This document shows positions 35,389 to 44,480 of a stretch of 64,000 bases of DNA, piece by piece (the first letter of the stretch is position 1; every line of letters starts with the position of its first letter). This stretch comes from Typhlomys cinereus. Taxonomy: Eukaryota > Chordata > Mammalia > Rodentia > Platacanthomyidae. The notes below the pieces were generated by a model. The model searched no databases. It saw only the letters and a list, made by a program, of their open reading frames with translations, and was not told where the DNA came from. The stretch is from the NCBI GenBank assembly GCA_023101885.1, contig JALPQD010000075.1, positions 5,708,630 through 5,772,629 of the forward strand. Direction: 5' to 3'. The translations under genes were made by a program, and so were the position numbers.

Positions 35389-36574
35389 CTCCACCCCTTG
35401 TCAACTTGACACAAAAACAATAGCACTTTTAAACTGTAACCTTTCCTTGTCCCCACAGATGTTAAAAAATATAAATGCATTCATTCCATGGACAAATTTA
35501 AAATGTTCTCATTAAAACTTCAGTTCCAACATTTTGAAAGTTCAAAGTTTTTTAACTTTAAAAGGGCATCAAATCAGAATAAGTTAAATACTTTAAAACA
35601 AATAAAACATTAAAACAGAAGGATCTTGATACAATAAGAAAACATTTAAATTAAGATCAAAGTCCAGCAAATTACTGCATCCTGTACTTCAATGTCCATC
35701 TTTGGTTGCTCATTATGTAATCATGGTGGCTCAAAGATTTCAGGACTTTCCAGTCCCTGTTTGCAGCTCAAAGTGTAAAAGCAGAAGTTCCTTTGAACCA
35801 GGCTGAATCTCCACTCGCAACAGTCCTCAGCATACATCCCACGGTTCTGGCATCTGCAACACTCTGGGTTCACCTCTGCAGCTATAAGCTTCACCTTCTC
35901 TTGCAGGAACTCTACGCCTGCCACTCGGTGCCAAGCTTTTGCTGCTTTCCATGAACCCCTCAAATCATTCACCAAAACCAGTACCACCTGGGGGGACGCT
36001 GCCAGACTCCGAAGTGAGTTTGAAATGTAGCTTAGTCACGTGAGTCACAGCTATACCAAGTTTTATGGGCTGATGCTGGAAAAACCTCTTTTAGGCAGCC
36101 AAACATCCAAAGGGCAACAAACGGCTTTAACTTGGGCTTTCGGCCCCTGAAGGAATTTGAGTTTCAAAACCACGAACTTGCCATATGGTGGTTTTCACGT
36201 CTTCCGCCGTCCCAGTGCAAGTCACTAGGTTTTCCTTTACTGATACTCATTTCTCCACCAGCAGCAGATATTCTGCTGCCTGCCCTTTGCACATCCAAAC
36301 CTCTAAGGCTGCCAACACAGTATCCTCTATCAAGCAAACCAGTCCATCGTCTTAAATTCAGCTTTACCAAAGTCCTTGTTCCCCTCATCATAAATTGGGC
36401 CCAAACAATCTCTCTCAGCAATTAGGCCACTAAACTCTGAAGAACGGTATTTGTAAATCCACAAAGTGAAAATTCTCAAGCATTTCCAACTTTGTCCAGC
36501 AGAACTGTTCAAAAGCCACAAAATTCACATAGTCAGATTTATCAGCAACATCCCACTTCCTGGGTACCAAATTC
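35389..36574 (-). mobile_element. Internal region of the MaLR-type element
   Basis: Non-repeated sequence between the LTRs, with a purine tract at the left end and the primer-site-like text at the right end. Minus-strand frames are short and interrupted. No reverse transcriptase or protease motif is visible, as expected for MaLR internal DNA. Confidence 0.75.
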
Positions 36575-36998
36575 TGTTGCAGTTCACCTGCATGGTTGCT
36601 GATAAATGACCAGCACACAGCTTAAGGGAACAAGGATTTATTTTCTCTTACAATTCCTGGTTACAGTTCTTAGTCCAGCTTGACAGGAGAGCATGCACCA
36701 ACACCAGGGCCGAGGGAACTGGCCACACCATCACTGCATAACGGCTGAGAGATGGACAATCCTTACTTGCCAGGCCAGCATGTCTGGCCAAGTATACAGA
36801 AGGATGCCAACTCTCTCGACCAGCTCTCTGTGACTTATCCAGGGCCTAATCCCACCCACCATGGGCTGGGTCTTCCCCAGCAGCCAGACAATCTCCTTCC
36901 GGTTTACTCTGGGCTTAACTCAACCATCAACTCTCTACACCTGTGCCCAGAGCTCAAACCCTCAAGAGTCAAGTTGACACCTGTGCTTAATTATGACA
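36575..36998 (-). repeat. 5' LTR of the MaLR-type element
   Basis: TGTTGCAGTTCACCTGCATG on plus to CTTAATTATGACA. It would hold the promoter of the element on the minus strand. No intact coding capacity lies downstream. Confidence 0.9.
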
Positions 36999-37003
36999 AA
37001 TGC

Positions 37004-37569
37004 TTTATTCAGATGGAAATATAAAAGGAAACTGATAAAATGTGTAACGAAGTAGGCAAAGAAATTCATCAACGATGTAGCACAGAATATGAATCTCAAT
37101 CTCATACCTGTAGAAATTGAGAGGTGAAAACACGTTTTTCAAAGATAAGAGTAAAAAGCAGTATGCAGAATAATTATCTTAGAAATTTGGTCATATATAA
37201 AGGATAAAAGAAATTTAATGTTATATAAGATTGCTCCTGTACTGTGAAACGTATTTCTAAAAAATAGACTCACATGTAGATTTAAAATTTGTCATCTGAA
37301 GTCACCTACATGGAGGAAGATAACATATACTTGGAAAATTTGAACTTCAGACGTGCAAGGGATGCCAGCACAGGTAAACCAAGCAATTGGGAACAAACTG
37401 CTTCATAAAATGTGAAACTGGAAAAGGCATAGTCTATACACACGTGTATGTATATATGTAATCTTGAATGTTTATATAACCAAGTTGAAAATGTTGAATA
37501 TTATGAATAGTTATTCCCTTAAATAATTAATTTCTCATGTTTTCACTGCACCTAATTTTTTATGCATGT
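37004..37569. other. Unique AT-rich sequence
   Basis: Nothing recognised. Confidence 0.4.
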
Positions 37570-37835
37570 ATACGTGCATATGTGTGATTACTCGTGCATC
37601 CGAGTGCATGTGTACATGAGGTTTCATCTATAGACTAGAAGACAACCATCTTTTTTTGAAACAGGGTTTCTCACTGGCTTCCAGCTCACCAAGTAGGCTA
37701 AGACAGCTGGCCAGAGAGACTTGACGAGCTGCCGCATGTGCTTGCAACAAGGCCCAGCTTTTCACAAGGGTGAACTCGGGCCCCTACGACTGCGTCGCAC
37801 TGAGCAATCCTGTGAGCCACGCCCATTATCCTAGT
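37570..37835 (-). mobile_element. Rodent SINE-like repeat, minus strand, family uncertain
   Basis: A TG-rich start is followed by TTTTGAAACAGGGTTTCTCA, CTGGCTTCCAGCTCACCAAG, TAGGCTAAGACAGCTGGCCA, then CAAGGCCCAGCTTTTCACAA, GGGTGAACTCGGGCCCCTAC and CACTGAGCAATCCTGTGAGC. The flanks look like antisense B4/B1 and tRNA-like parts. I recall the middle CTCACCAAGTAGGCTA as a rodent interspersed repeat but cannot name it. Confidence 0.5.
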
Positions 37836-38957
37836 CAATATTCAATAGGTAAGTGGGGGACTCACCTCCATTCATATTCTAAGTCATTTTACATAGAGGA
37901 ATAAATAGTTCTTAATTCTTTAACATTTAGTTCAAGAGCCACCCCCTGTGTACTAAGTTTCTAGAAAACTATCACCTTCCCCAGTCTAACTCAGATTTGT
38001 AAAAAAATGTTATTGTATCTTTCCCACAGCTTGGGTTTTAAGGGTTATCTTCTAGAGAGCTATGATCACTGGCTAACCCATCAATCTTTTCTTTTAGACT
38101 CACACTGTCGAACACCATAGCCATTTAGTGTCTTCAAGTCTAGATTAAATAAAATTAAATAATTGATATAGATGCTTAAAAAGCTTTCAAGAGTTCATCA
38201 AAAACCTAAAAAGGTAGGCCATTTTCATTTAGATAAAGCTTCAGCTGGACTGAAAGACATTCACTATCCTAAGAGTGATGTGACAGGCCATGGAGGCTGG
38301 TGTGAGTTTTCCAACTTCCTAAAAGCTACTCTGGCTTTCATGCTTTGCACCGAGGCATGCGCTTCCCTGTCCTTTTCAGCTTCTCAAACAGCATTCTGTC
38401 TCCCACTTGGGAAGCACAGATGCAGGGTCCAAGGTTGACTCTGTTTTAGGATCATTTGTGACTGGTTCTTGCACATACTAGGGTCTATGTAGTCAGGGAA
38501 CAAGTCACAGGGCAGTTTCAGTGACCTTTACAGAAACAAGAGTTTTCTAAATAATTCTAAGGAAGGTTTTCTTCATACTCACGGCTCATCTGTCTATGAC
38601 AAACAAACAGCCACAAGGTAGTTTAGAAAGTGTGGTCAAAGTTTAATAAATAAATGAAGGCCATGACTATTACAGAGCTTGGGGGAACTAAATGAAAACT
38701 AGATGTCCCTGTGAGATTAGTCTTGTCTTGCAGCAAGCACTTGGAACCCTTTGTTCTAACAGATCTGAAGCAGCCCCTGAACAGTTGTGGAAGTGTGGCC
38801 CTCCTCCTGATGTGCATGTTATATACCTAGAAAGCTTGGATGCTCACGAAAAAATGAAAAGCAGAAGAGTTAAGGAGAACGCTGAGAGACAAAGGCTGTG
38901 GGCTGAAAAACAACCTGGCTTATGATTGCTGGCTTGATTATAAACATTCATGATTAC
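37836..38957. other. 1.1 kb unique sequence
   Basis: No gene or repeat recognised. Frame 38172-38438 (88 codons) has no recognisable domain. Confidence 0.4.
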
Positions 38958-39226
38958 AAAACCTAAACCAGGGGGCTGGAGAGATGGCTCTGCCATCACA
39001 AGCAGAAGGTCCTGAGTTCAGATCCCAGGCCCCACATTAAAAAAAAAAAAACAAAACAAACAACACAAAACCTCCAGTTGGAATGCGCAGCGGCCAGCAC
39101 ATCCATCTCTGGTGGGCGGAGCCTGGGAAATCCCAGAGTGAAGCAAGGAGGAAGTAGAAGCAATCCAGGATGATTCCTGAAGTCACCCTTGGTCCTCTAC
39201 AGGGATACACAGTGCCCCCCCCTTCT

Positions 39227-39275
<49 letters not shown>

Positions 39276-39305
39276 AATAAAAAGTATTTTTAAAACCTAA
39301 ACCAG
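38958..39305 (+). mobile_element. B2-like SINE, plus strand, 14 bp perfect target duplication
   Basis: GGGGGCTGGAGAGATGGCTC head, GGTCCTGAGTTCAGATCCCA B box, an A-rich insertion (39039-39065), GGTGGGCGGAGCCTGGGAAA, GGAAGTAGAAGCAATCCAGG, GTCACCCTTGGTCCTCTACA, a CA microsatellite (about 39228-39270), then GAGTAAATAAAAAG. Direct repeats AAAACCTAAACCAG flank it at 38958-38971 and 39292-39305 without mismatch. This is one of the youngest insertions in the window and sits immediately beside candidate element D. Confidence 0.96.
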
Positions 39306-39309
39306 TGCA

Positions 39310-40330
39310 ACCGCCACATTTTAGAAAGCACATCTGCCCAGAGCCTTCACATTCGCTGCCTCCTGGTGCAGCTCTCGGCCTGCGTCAGACCTGGAGGTGT
39401 GAGGCACACAAAGAACTTTTATCAGGTAGTGTCTCGGGGCAACTTTCCAAATCACACGTTTCCTCAGCAGAAACATTCAGGCCGCAGGAGGAAGGAAGTC
39501 TTCGGCTACTGAAGATCATTAGCAGGGCCGAGCCACCTCTGTCAGTCGCTCGGGGTTGGCCTCTGATCACTCATACAAAGGACGGAAAGTTGCTGGCGCT
39601 GCTGGCCCGGTGCCCGCTCCCTCGGCAGTGAGCACATGAAAGCCGCCTTCTTTCTCTGACTAACATTCTGGAAAGGGGCAAAGGGTGGCATGGATCCTCA
39701 GGTGCATTAATCAGCAGGGGAATGCAACAAATGTCACCACCCGCTGGGCTTTGCCTCCAAAACTCCATGCATAAGTGACTCTGTGAGATGGGGAGGCCCT
39801 AGAATAACATCCAGTGTCCTCCCTTCCTTCATATGGAAAGCCCATCTTCAAGGTGTCGGGATAAAACATGAGAACTGCATCTGTCCTCGGAGAGCAGCAG
39901 AAGTGATTCACTATTTCATGGCACAGAGAGGGGAAGGAGGACACCGCAATAAAACTTTATAAGGTGAAATCCGATTCCTAATGCCGTAGATCTTTAAAAA
40001 AAAAAACAAAACTTTTCTTTCCCTTTTCTTCCTTTCCCTTCTCCTCCCCTTCCTGAGGGAACATAACACAATGTAATTAAATGGTAAATTACTCAAGAGA
40101 GAAATGTTTAGACTCATGATAAATCTTTGTGCAGAAAACAAAACTTCACACCCCACACATATTTTGGATGACTTCGTTCTCCCAGCAAAGTTTACAGCTG
40201 TAACCAAGCTTGTTTAAAGAATGATTTTCAGATGAAAGGTTGAGCTGAAAAATCTCCATAATTCAAGTATAAGGTAATTTATGGAGCCAGAAATTAACAC
40301 CCAAACCAAGTGGTTCCTTAAGTAAACAAA
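39310..40330. promoter_or_regulatory. Candidate conserved non-coding element D
   Basis: About 1 kb without recognisable repeats. It has mixed composition and many short homeodomain or FOX-like words (AATGTAATTAAATGG near 40071, GTTTAAAGAATG near 40212, AAGTAAACAAAGTAAA near 40320). A pyrimidine tract lies at 40015-40053. The GC-richer left part (39310-39640) has open frames of 108 and 61 codons with no recognisable domain. Inferred only. Confidence 0.35.
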
Positions 40331-40741
40331 GTAAATGATGTGGTTTTGGTGTGTTTTTCTGCATTGCTACTCTGTCTGAACAGGAAATGTGTTGTCCTGA
40401 AAAGCACAATGCATACATTCCACCAAATCCTGAGAACAACCCACTGGTCTTCCTACTTGCTCAGAAAGGAAGATGTGCACTTACAAACAACTGACTCAGC
40501 AAGGTTGAGCTTAAACCTTGGCTATTTAAAAAAAAAAAAAAAACAAGCCAAATAAAAGGACAAAAATAATTTAGTAAAGATTAATATTTTAAAATATACT
40601 AATTGAAATGGAAATCAAGAAAGTCAAAATAGAGTAAAAAATCAAAATGTTTGGCATGGGCTGATATTGTTTAAGGAAATTAACACAAAAACAAAAGATA
40701 TCCTACAAGGTTTCATTAAGGCATTACTAGAGGGAAAAAAT
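40331..40741. other. Unique A-rich sequence
   Basis: An A run lies at about 40528-40543; nothing else recognised. Confidence 0.4.
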
Positions 40742-41137
40742 GTAGTTTGGGTAGATGGCTCATTGCATAAAGAACTTGCTGTGTAAGCTGGAGGACCCGA
40801 GTTTGAATCCCCAAAATCACATAAAGCCAGATGTGGGGGTGCATAACTGGAATCCGTGCACGCCTACTGAGGGAGGAAAGGCAGAGAATCCTTGGAGGAC
40901 CATGGGCCAGCTAGTCTGACTCAGCAGTCAATAACAAACAGGGTGTCGAACAAGGTGAAAGGTAAGGAGTGATACTGAAACTGGTCCTCTGACTTTCACA
41001 AATGTGCTGAGGCACATGCATGCCCAGACTTACATGCACTCAAACTGCACATGAACATACTTCCCTTTCTGTCTCTCTGTCTCTGTCTCTCTCTCCTCTC
41101 TGTCTCTCTGTCTCTCTCTGCTCTCTGTTTCTCTCTG

Positions 41138-41190
<53 letters not shown>

Positions 41191-41195
41191 TACAC
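40742..41195 (+). mobile_element. B4-type SINE with CT/CA microsatellite tail, plus strand
   Basis: TAGTTTGGGTAGATGGCTCA head, TGGAGGACCCGAGTTTGAAT B box, a B1-like part (AGCCAGATGTGGGGGTGCAT, AACTGGAATCCGTG), then CTGGTCCTCTGACTTTCACA and ATGCATGCCCAGACTTACAT, followed by (CT)n at about 41070-41168 and (AC)n to 41190. Architecture ID-like head plus B1 tail fits B4. The CT/AC tail yields several spurious LSLSLS frames. Confidence 0.8.
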
Positions 41196-41888
41196 ACTTA
41201 AATGTAAAAGAATTTCCATGTTGTCAGTGGTAGAGAAAGGCTGAGCTATTTAAGAGACTAATTTCCATCTGGCAGAGCAGATCTAGGTTTCCAATGAAAT
41301 TGCTCGGAGCAATTGCTCTGAAGTCCCAGGGTGCTAGGGGTTACCACATGTCAGAGGCACCATGATGCATCTTCTGTCCACTGGCTCCAATTCGGATCCA
41401 TCTTTTCTTAGTGCATGACATCTATGTGAGAGGCAGCAACTCCCTTTTCATTAAGGAACAGAACACAACGAAACCCTTAATTTACAATGCTTTTTTAAAG
41501 ATTTGCTTTAAGCATCAACATATTTTACTTTCAGTACAGAGTATCTGTTAGTAAAGAGAACTGGTTGGAGAACAATTATTTAGTGTTATATCACATGCAA
41601 TAATATCCAAGTTAACTAATTTTTAAAATCCAAATGATACATTCATGAGGTTAGAACTTAAAAATTAGTAAGGCATGTAATTCATTTGGTCCCTGTGAAT
41701 CCTCCAACTTAGATTCTTTTCCTCCTGCAACTAGGCAGTCACAGTTAAATTCTTATTACATTTCTGTTGTACACTATACAATCTATGTATACTGTTTTGA
41801 TCTTGCCTTTTTAATTTATTATTTGGGAGGAGTTTGTATATTTTGACAGCTATAGGAAAATCACATTATGAATCTATCACTTTCAAAA
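41196..41888. other. Unique sequence, nothing recognised
   Basis: AT-rich, no coding or repeat evidence. Confidence 0.4.
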
Positions 41889-42145
41889 TTCAAGCTGAGG
41901 CATTGGTTTTCTATTAATAGGTAATAGCTTTCTCTTCTGCTTAGGAAAAATAAAAATAAAGGAGAAAGAAAACTTGAGAAAAGGAGCTTTGAACTTTTAA
42001 ATCTTGCTGTGACTGTTCTGGGACTCTTTGGGTTTAGATGTTCTGAACTTGAATTCGCTTCATAAACAAGGCGCGTATCTGTTGTAAACAATATAATACC
42101 CTGATTTTTAATTTTCATACCTTCTAATAAGTATTTTATCAATCT
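41889..42145. repeat. Dispersed duplication, copy 1
   Basis: 257 bp that recurs at 43227-43485 in the same orientation. It starts TCAAGCTGAGGCATTGGTTT and ends TAAGTATTTTATCAATCT. By eye about 15-18 differences separate the copies. No TG...CA ends, so it is not an obvious LTR. It could be an unrecognised interspersed repeat or a local copy. Confidence 0.9.
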
Positions 42146-43226
42146 TCTAGGTGCCAAGTGAGGTAAGGGTGAGATTATAGAAACTGCCAGCATCAACTAA
42201 AAGCTTACAGTGCTATTGAGACAGGCAAAGTATAGCTGCAAAGAACCCAAAGCAGGGTATGGACAGGACCCACATAAAAGCTGCCTGAGTTCAGATGTCA
42301 CCAGGTAAGCTGGTGAAGAGGAATTAAGTGTTAATGCTGGAAGCAGCTTTAGCAGCGGCGCTGACTTCAACTATGAAATCTGCTACTTGCTGTCTATTTG
42401 CCTGGCAAGCTCCTTTAAAAAAAATGTATTCATTGTTTTTATTTATCTATTTCCTTTTTCCCTTTTTCTACTTTTACAAACACATTGAGTACTCATCCCT
42501 GCTTTCCTCCCCATCCTCCCTCCCACCTAGTCCCTCCCTTCTTCAATTCCTCCCGCACTCCTGTCTGTATGCCTCTATGGATCCCAGGGTTCCTTCTGGC
42601 TTGTCTACTCTTGTGGGGGGTTCACGCTTCATTAAGAACTCACCACAGCAAGACTTGTCCTTCCCAGTCCTGCATAATGACTGACATACCAACATGCCCC
42701 TATAGACTATCTAGGAACTCAAGAAAGATAAGAACATACAGTGGAAACCTTGGGGACTAAGCAGGATGAGGGAAATGCCCCTATCAATAGGGTGGCCCAA
42801 AGACAGGCAACTTGGTATGCCACAGAGTTCCTTTTAGGATCTTCAGTTCTCAGTTCTCACAAGGGTTTGGAAAAGAACTCTTCTCACCTCTTAGATGAGG
42901 GAAAGAGAGGACCTGCGAATTTCTCAAGAAGTGAAGTGTGCCCAGAGTGTGAGGGAGGATACCAGGCTGTGCCAAGTGTTCATTGGGCAAGTGCTGGGAG
43001 GAGCAGAATCTGTGCTATGTGTGGAGACTGTATGTTCTCGAGGACAGGAGGCTACAAGGGCTGCAGGACATAGGAGGTGGCCGGATGGAAAATACACAGG
43101 GGCAAGCGACTGGAGGCGGCTGGAGGTGGCTAGTACTCAGGCCTACATTCTCCATCCTCAAAGCAGAAAAGGCGCCTTCTACCTGGGAGCACTCAGCATT
43201 CTTTGGGAGAACTGGGTGTGGGAAAC
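42146..43226. other. Sequence between the duplicated copies
   Basis: No named repeat was recognised with confidence. 42420-42560 is pyrimidine-rich (CTCCCCATCCTCCCTCCCAC) and may be antisense L1 3' sequence, but this is weak. Frames of 110-119 codons at 42741-43254 overlap each other in three registers and have no recognisable domain. Confidence 0.4.
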
Positions 43227-43485
43227 TCAAGCTGAGGCACTGGTTTTGTATTAATAGGTAATAGCTTTCTCTCCTTCTGCTTAGGCAAAATAAAAATAAA
43301 GGAGAAAGAAAACTTGAGAAAAGGAGCTTTTAACTTTTAAATCTTGCTGTGACTCTGCTCTGGGGCTCTTTGGGATAGATGTTGTGAACTTGAGTTCGCT
43401 TCATAAACAAGGTGTGTATCTGTTGTAAACAATACAATACCTGATTTTTAATTTTCATACCTTCTAATAAGCATTTTATCAATCT
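43227..43485. repeat. Dispersed duplication, copy 2
   Basis: Same orientation as copy 1, 1.34 kb downstream. It starts TCAAGCTGAGGCACTGGTTT and ends TAAGCATTTTATCAATCT. After this the two copies diverge completely. Confidence 0.9.
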
Positions 43486-43514
43486 GTTTATCTGGTGGAG
43501 CAGAGCTGAATGAA

Positions 43515-43620
43515 AGGATTTGAGAGCTGAACACGATGGCCCACAGCTGGGCGGATCTTCCCTGATAATCCCAGTACCTGGGAGGCTGAGCCAAGAGGAC
43601 AGGTCACTCTGTCTTAAATA
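43515..43620 (+). mobile_element. B1-like SINE fragment, plus strand
   Basis: GAGCTGAACACGATGGCCCA, then TGATAATCCCAGTACCTGGG, AGGCTGAGCCAAGAGGACAG and CACTCTGTCTTAAATAAAAC resemble a shortened sense B1 with its A-rich tail. Confidence 0.6.
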
Positions 43621-43630
43621 AAACAAGACA

Positions 43631-43855
43631 GGGGCTGGAGAGACAGTCAGGGGTTAACACTCTGCCTCCCAAGCAGAAGGTCCTGAGTTAGGATCCCAGG
43701 TACTGTGTAAAAATTCTAGGTGGAAAAGTTAGCAGCCTGTACTTCTAGTCCTGGTGACTGGAGTCTGGGAAATCAAAATAGGAGGTAGAAGCAACCTGTG
43801 AAGATTTCCTGAAGTTACCCCTTGATCCTCTACAGGGATATACAGTGCCCTCTGT
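43631..43855 (+). mobile_element. B2-like SINE, plus strand
   Basis: GGGGCTGGAGAGACAGTCAG head, GGTCCTGAGTTAGGATCCCA B box, GGTAGAAGCAACCTGTGAAG body, TACCCCTTGATCCTCTACAG and TACAGTGCCCTCTG end. It has body variant 1 and lies directly in the A-rich tail of the preceding B1. Flanks AACAAGACAG and AACAAAACAG may be a one-mismatch target duplication. Confidence 0.88.
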
Positions 43856-44205
43856 TTTAACCGAACAAAACAGAAGGAGATATGACATTATGAGCCAGTA
43901 AAAATCTTACTAATATTCACATTTGAAATACTAAGTTAGATTTGTATTCTTTTAGGTTAGAAGACCTAATCTACTAATTTGTGAGTTTAAAAAATATTTC
44001 TTACTAAAATAATAAGTACTGCTTGGGAACTGAAATATCATTTGAATGGTTGATGATGAAGAATCATGAATAAAATATGAATACATACATTTTGATTACA
44101 GTAAGCTTTTAATACAGCACGAGTGATATGGAAAAAAATTGTTGCATCCAGGAAGATGAATCTATCAACTTAATGTTCAAGAGGGTCAAGATTTTTCATT
44201 TGCTT

Positions 44206-44207
<2 letters not shown>

Positions 44208-44245
<38 letters not shown>

Positions 44246-44472
44246 TTGAGTGTGTGTGCTTGTGGAGGCCTAAGAGTGACATCAGGAATCATCTTGTATT
44301 GCTCTACTTTATTGTTTTGCTCTGGGGTTCCCAAGACTCTGCCTTCCAGGGCCGGAATTTGAGGCCTCCACTATTTTCACCTGGCATTTTTATGTGGGAT
44401 CTAGGATCTAACTTAACTGAGGTCTTCTCCTTGTGAGGCAAAGTTTTTAACCTCTGAACCATCTCTCTATCC
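44208..44472 (-). mobile_element. B2-like SINE with (TG)n tail, minus strand
   Basis: A (TG)n run at 44208-44242 is followed by GTGACATCAGGAATCATCTT, GTATTGCTCTACTTTATTGT, TATGTGGGATCTAGGATCTA and GAGGTCTTCTCCTTGTGAGG, ending with ACCTCTGAACCATCTCTCTA. Eight-base flanking repeats TTGCTTTC lie at 44200-44207 and 44473-44480. Moderately diverged. Confidence 0.88.
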
Positions 44473-44480
44473 TTGCTTTC

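Larger units (their letters stand above)
34967..36998 (-). mobile_element. MaLR/ERVL-type LTR retrotransposon with both LTRs, minus strand
   Basis: A 2,032 bp element bounded by two direct repeats of 422 and 424 bp that begin TG and end CA. On the minus strand the order is 5' LTR (36998-36575), a likely tRNA-Leu-type primer site just inside it (TTTGGTACCCAGGAAGTGGG), an internal region of about 1.19 kb, a purine tract (CAAGGGGTGGAG at 35400-35389) and the 3' LTR (35388-34967). Flanking pentamers AGTGC and AATGC may be a one-mismatch target duplication. The internal region is too short for pol, as in non-autonomous MaLRs. A hand alignment of the LTRs gives about 31 differences (about 7%). Open frames inside (88 codons at 35721-35987, 85 at 36164-36421) are fragmentary. 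Confidence 0.88.

Noticed and set aside
35721..35987. 88-codon minus-strand frame as a host gene
   Set aside because: It lies inside the internal region of the MaLR-type element and is a remnant of it.
41020..41244. Ser/Leu-rich frames
   Set aside because: CT/CA microsatellite tail of a B4 element.
41889..43485. The 257 bp duplicates as a pair of LTRs
   Set aside because: No TG...CA ends, no primer site or purine tract found beside them. Kept only as an unexplained duplication.
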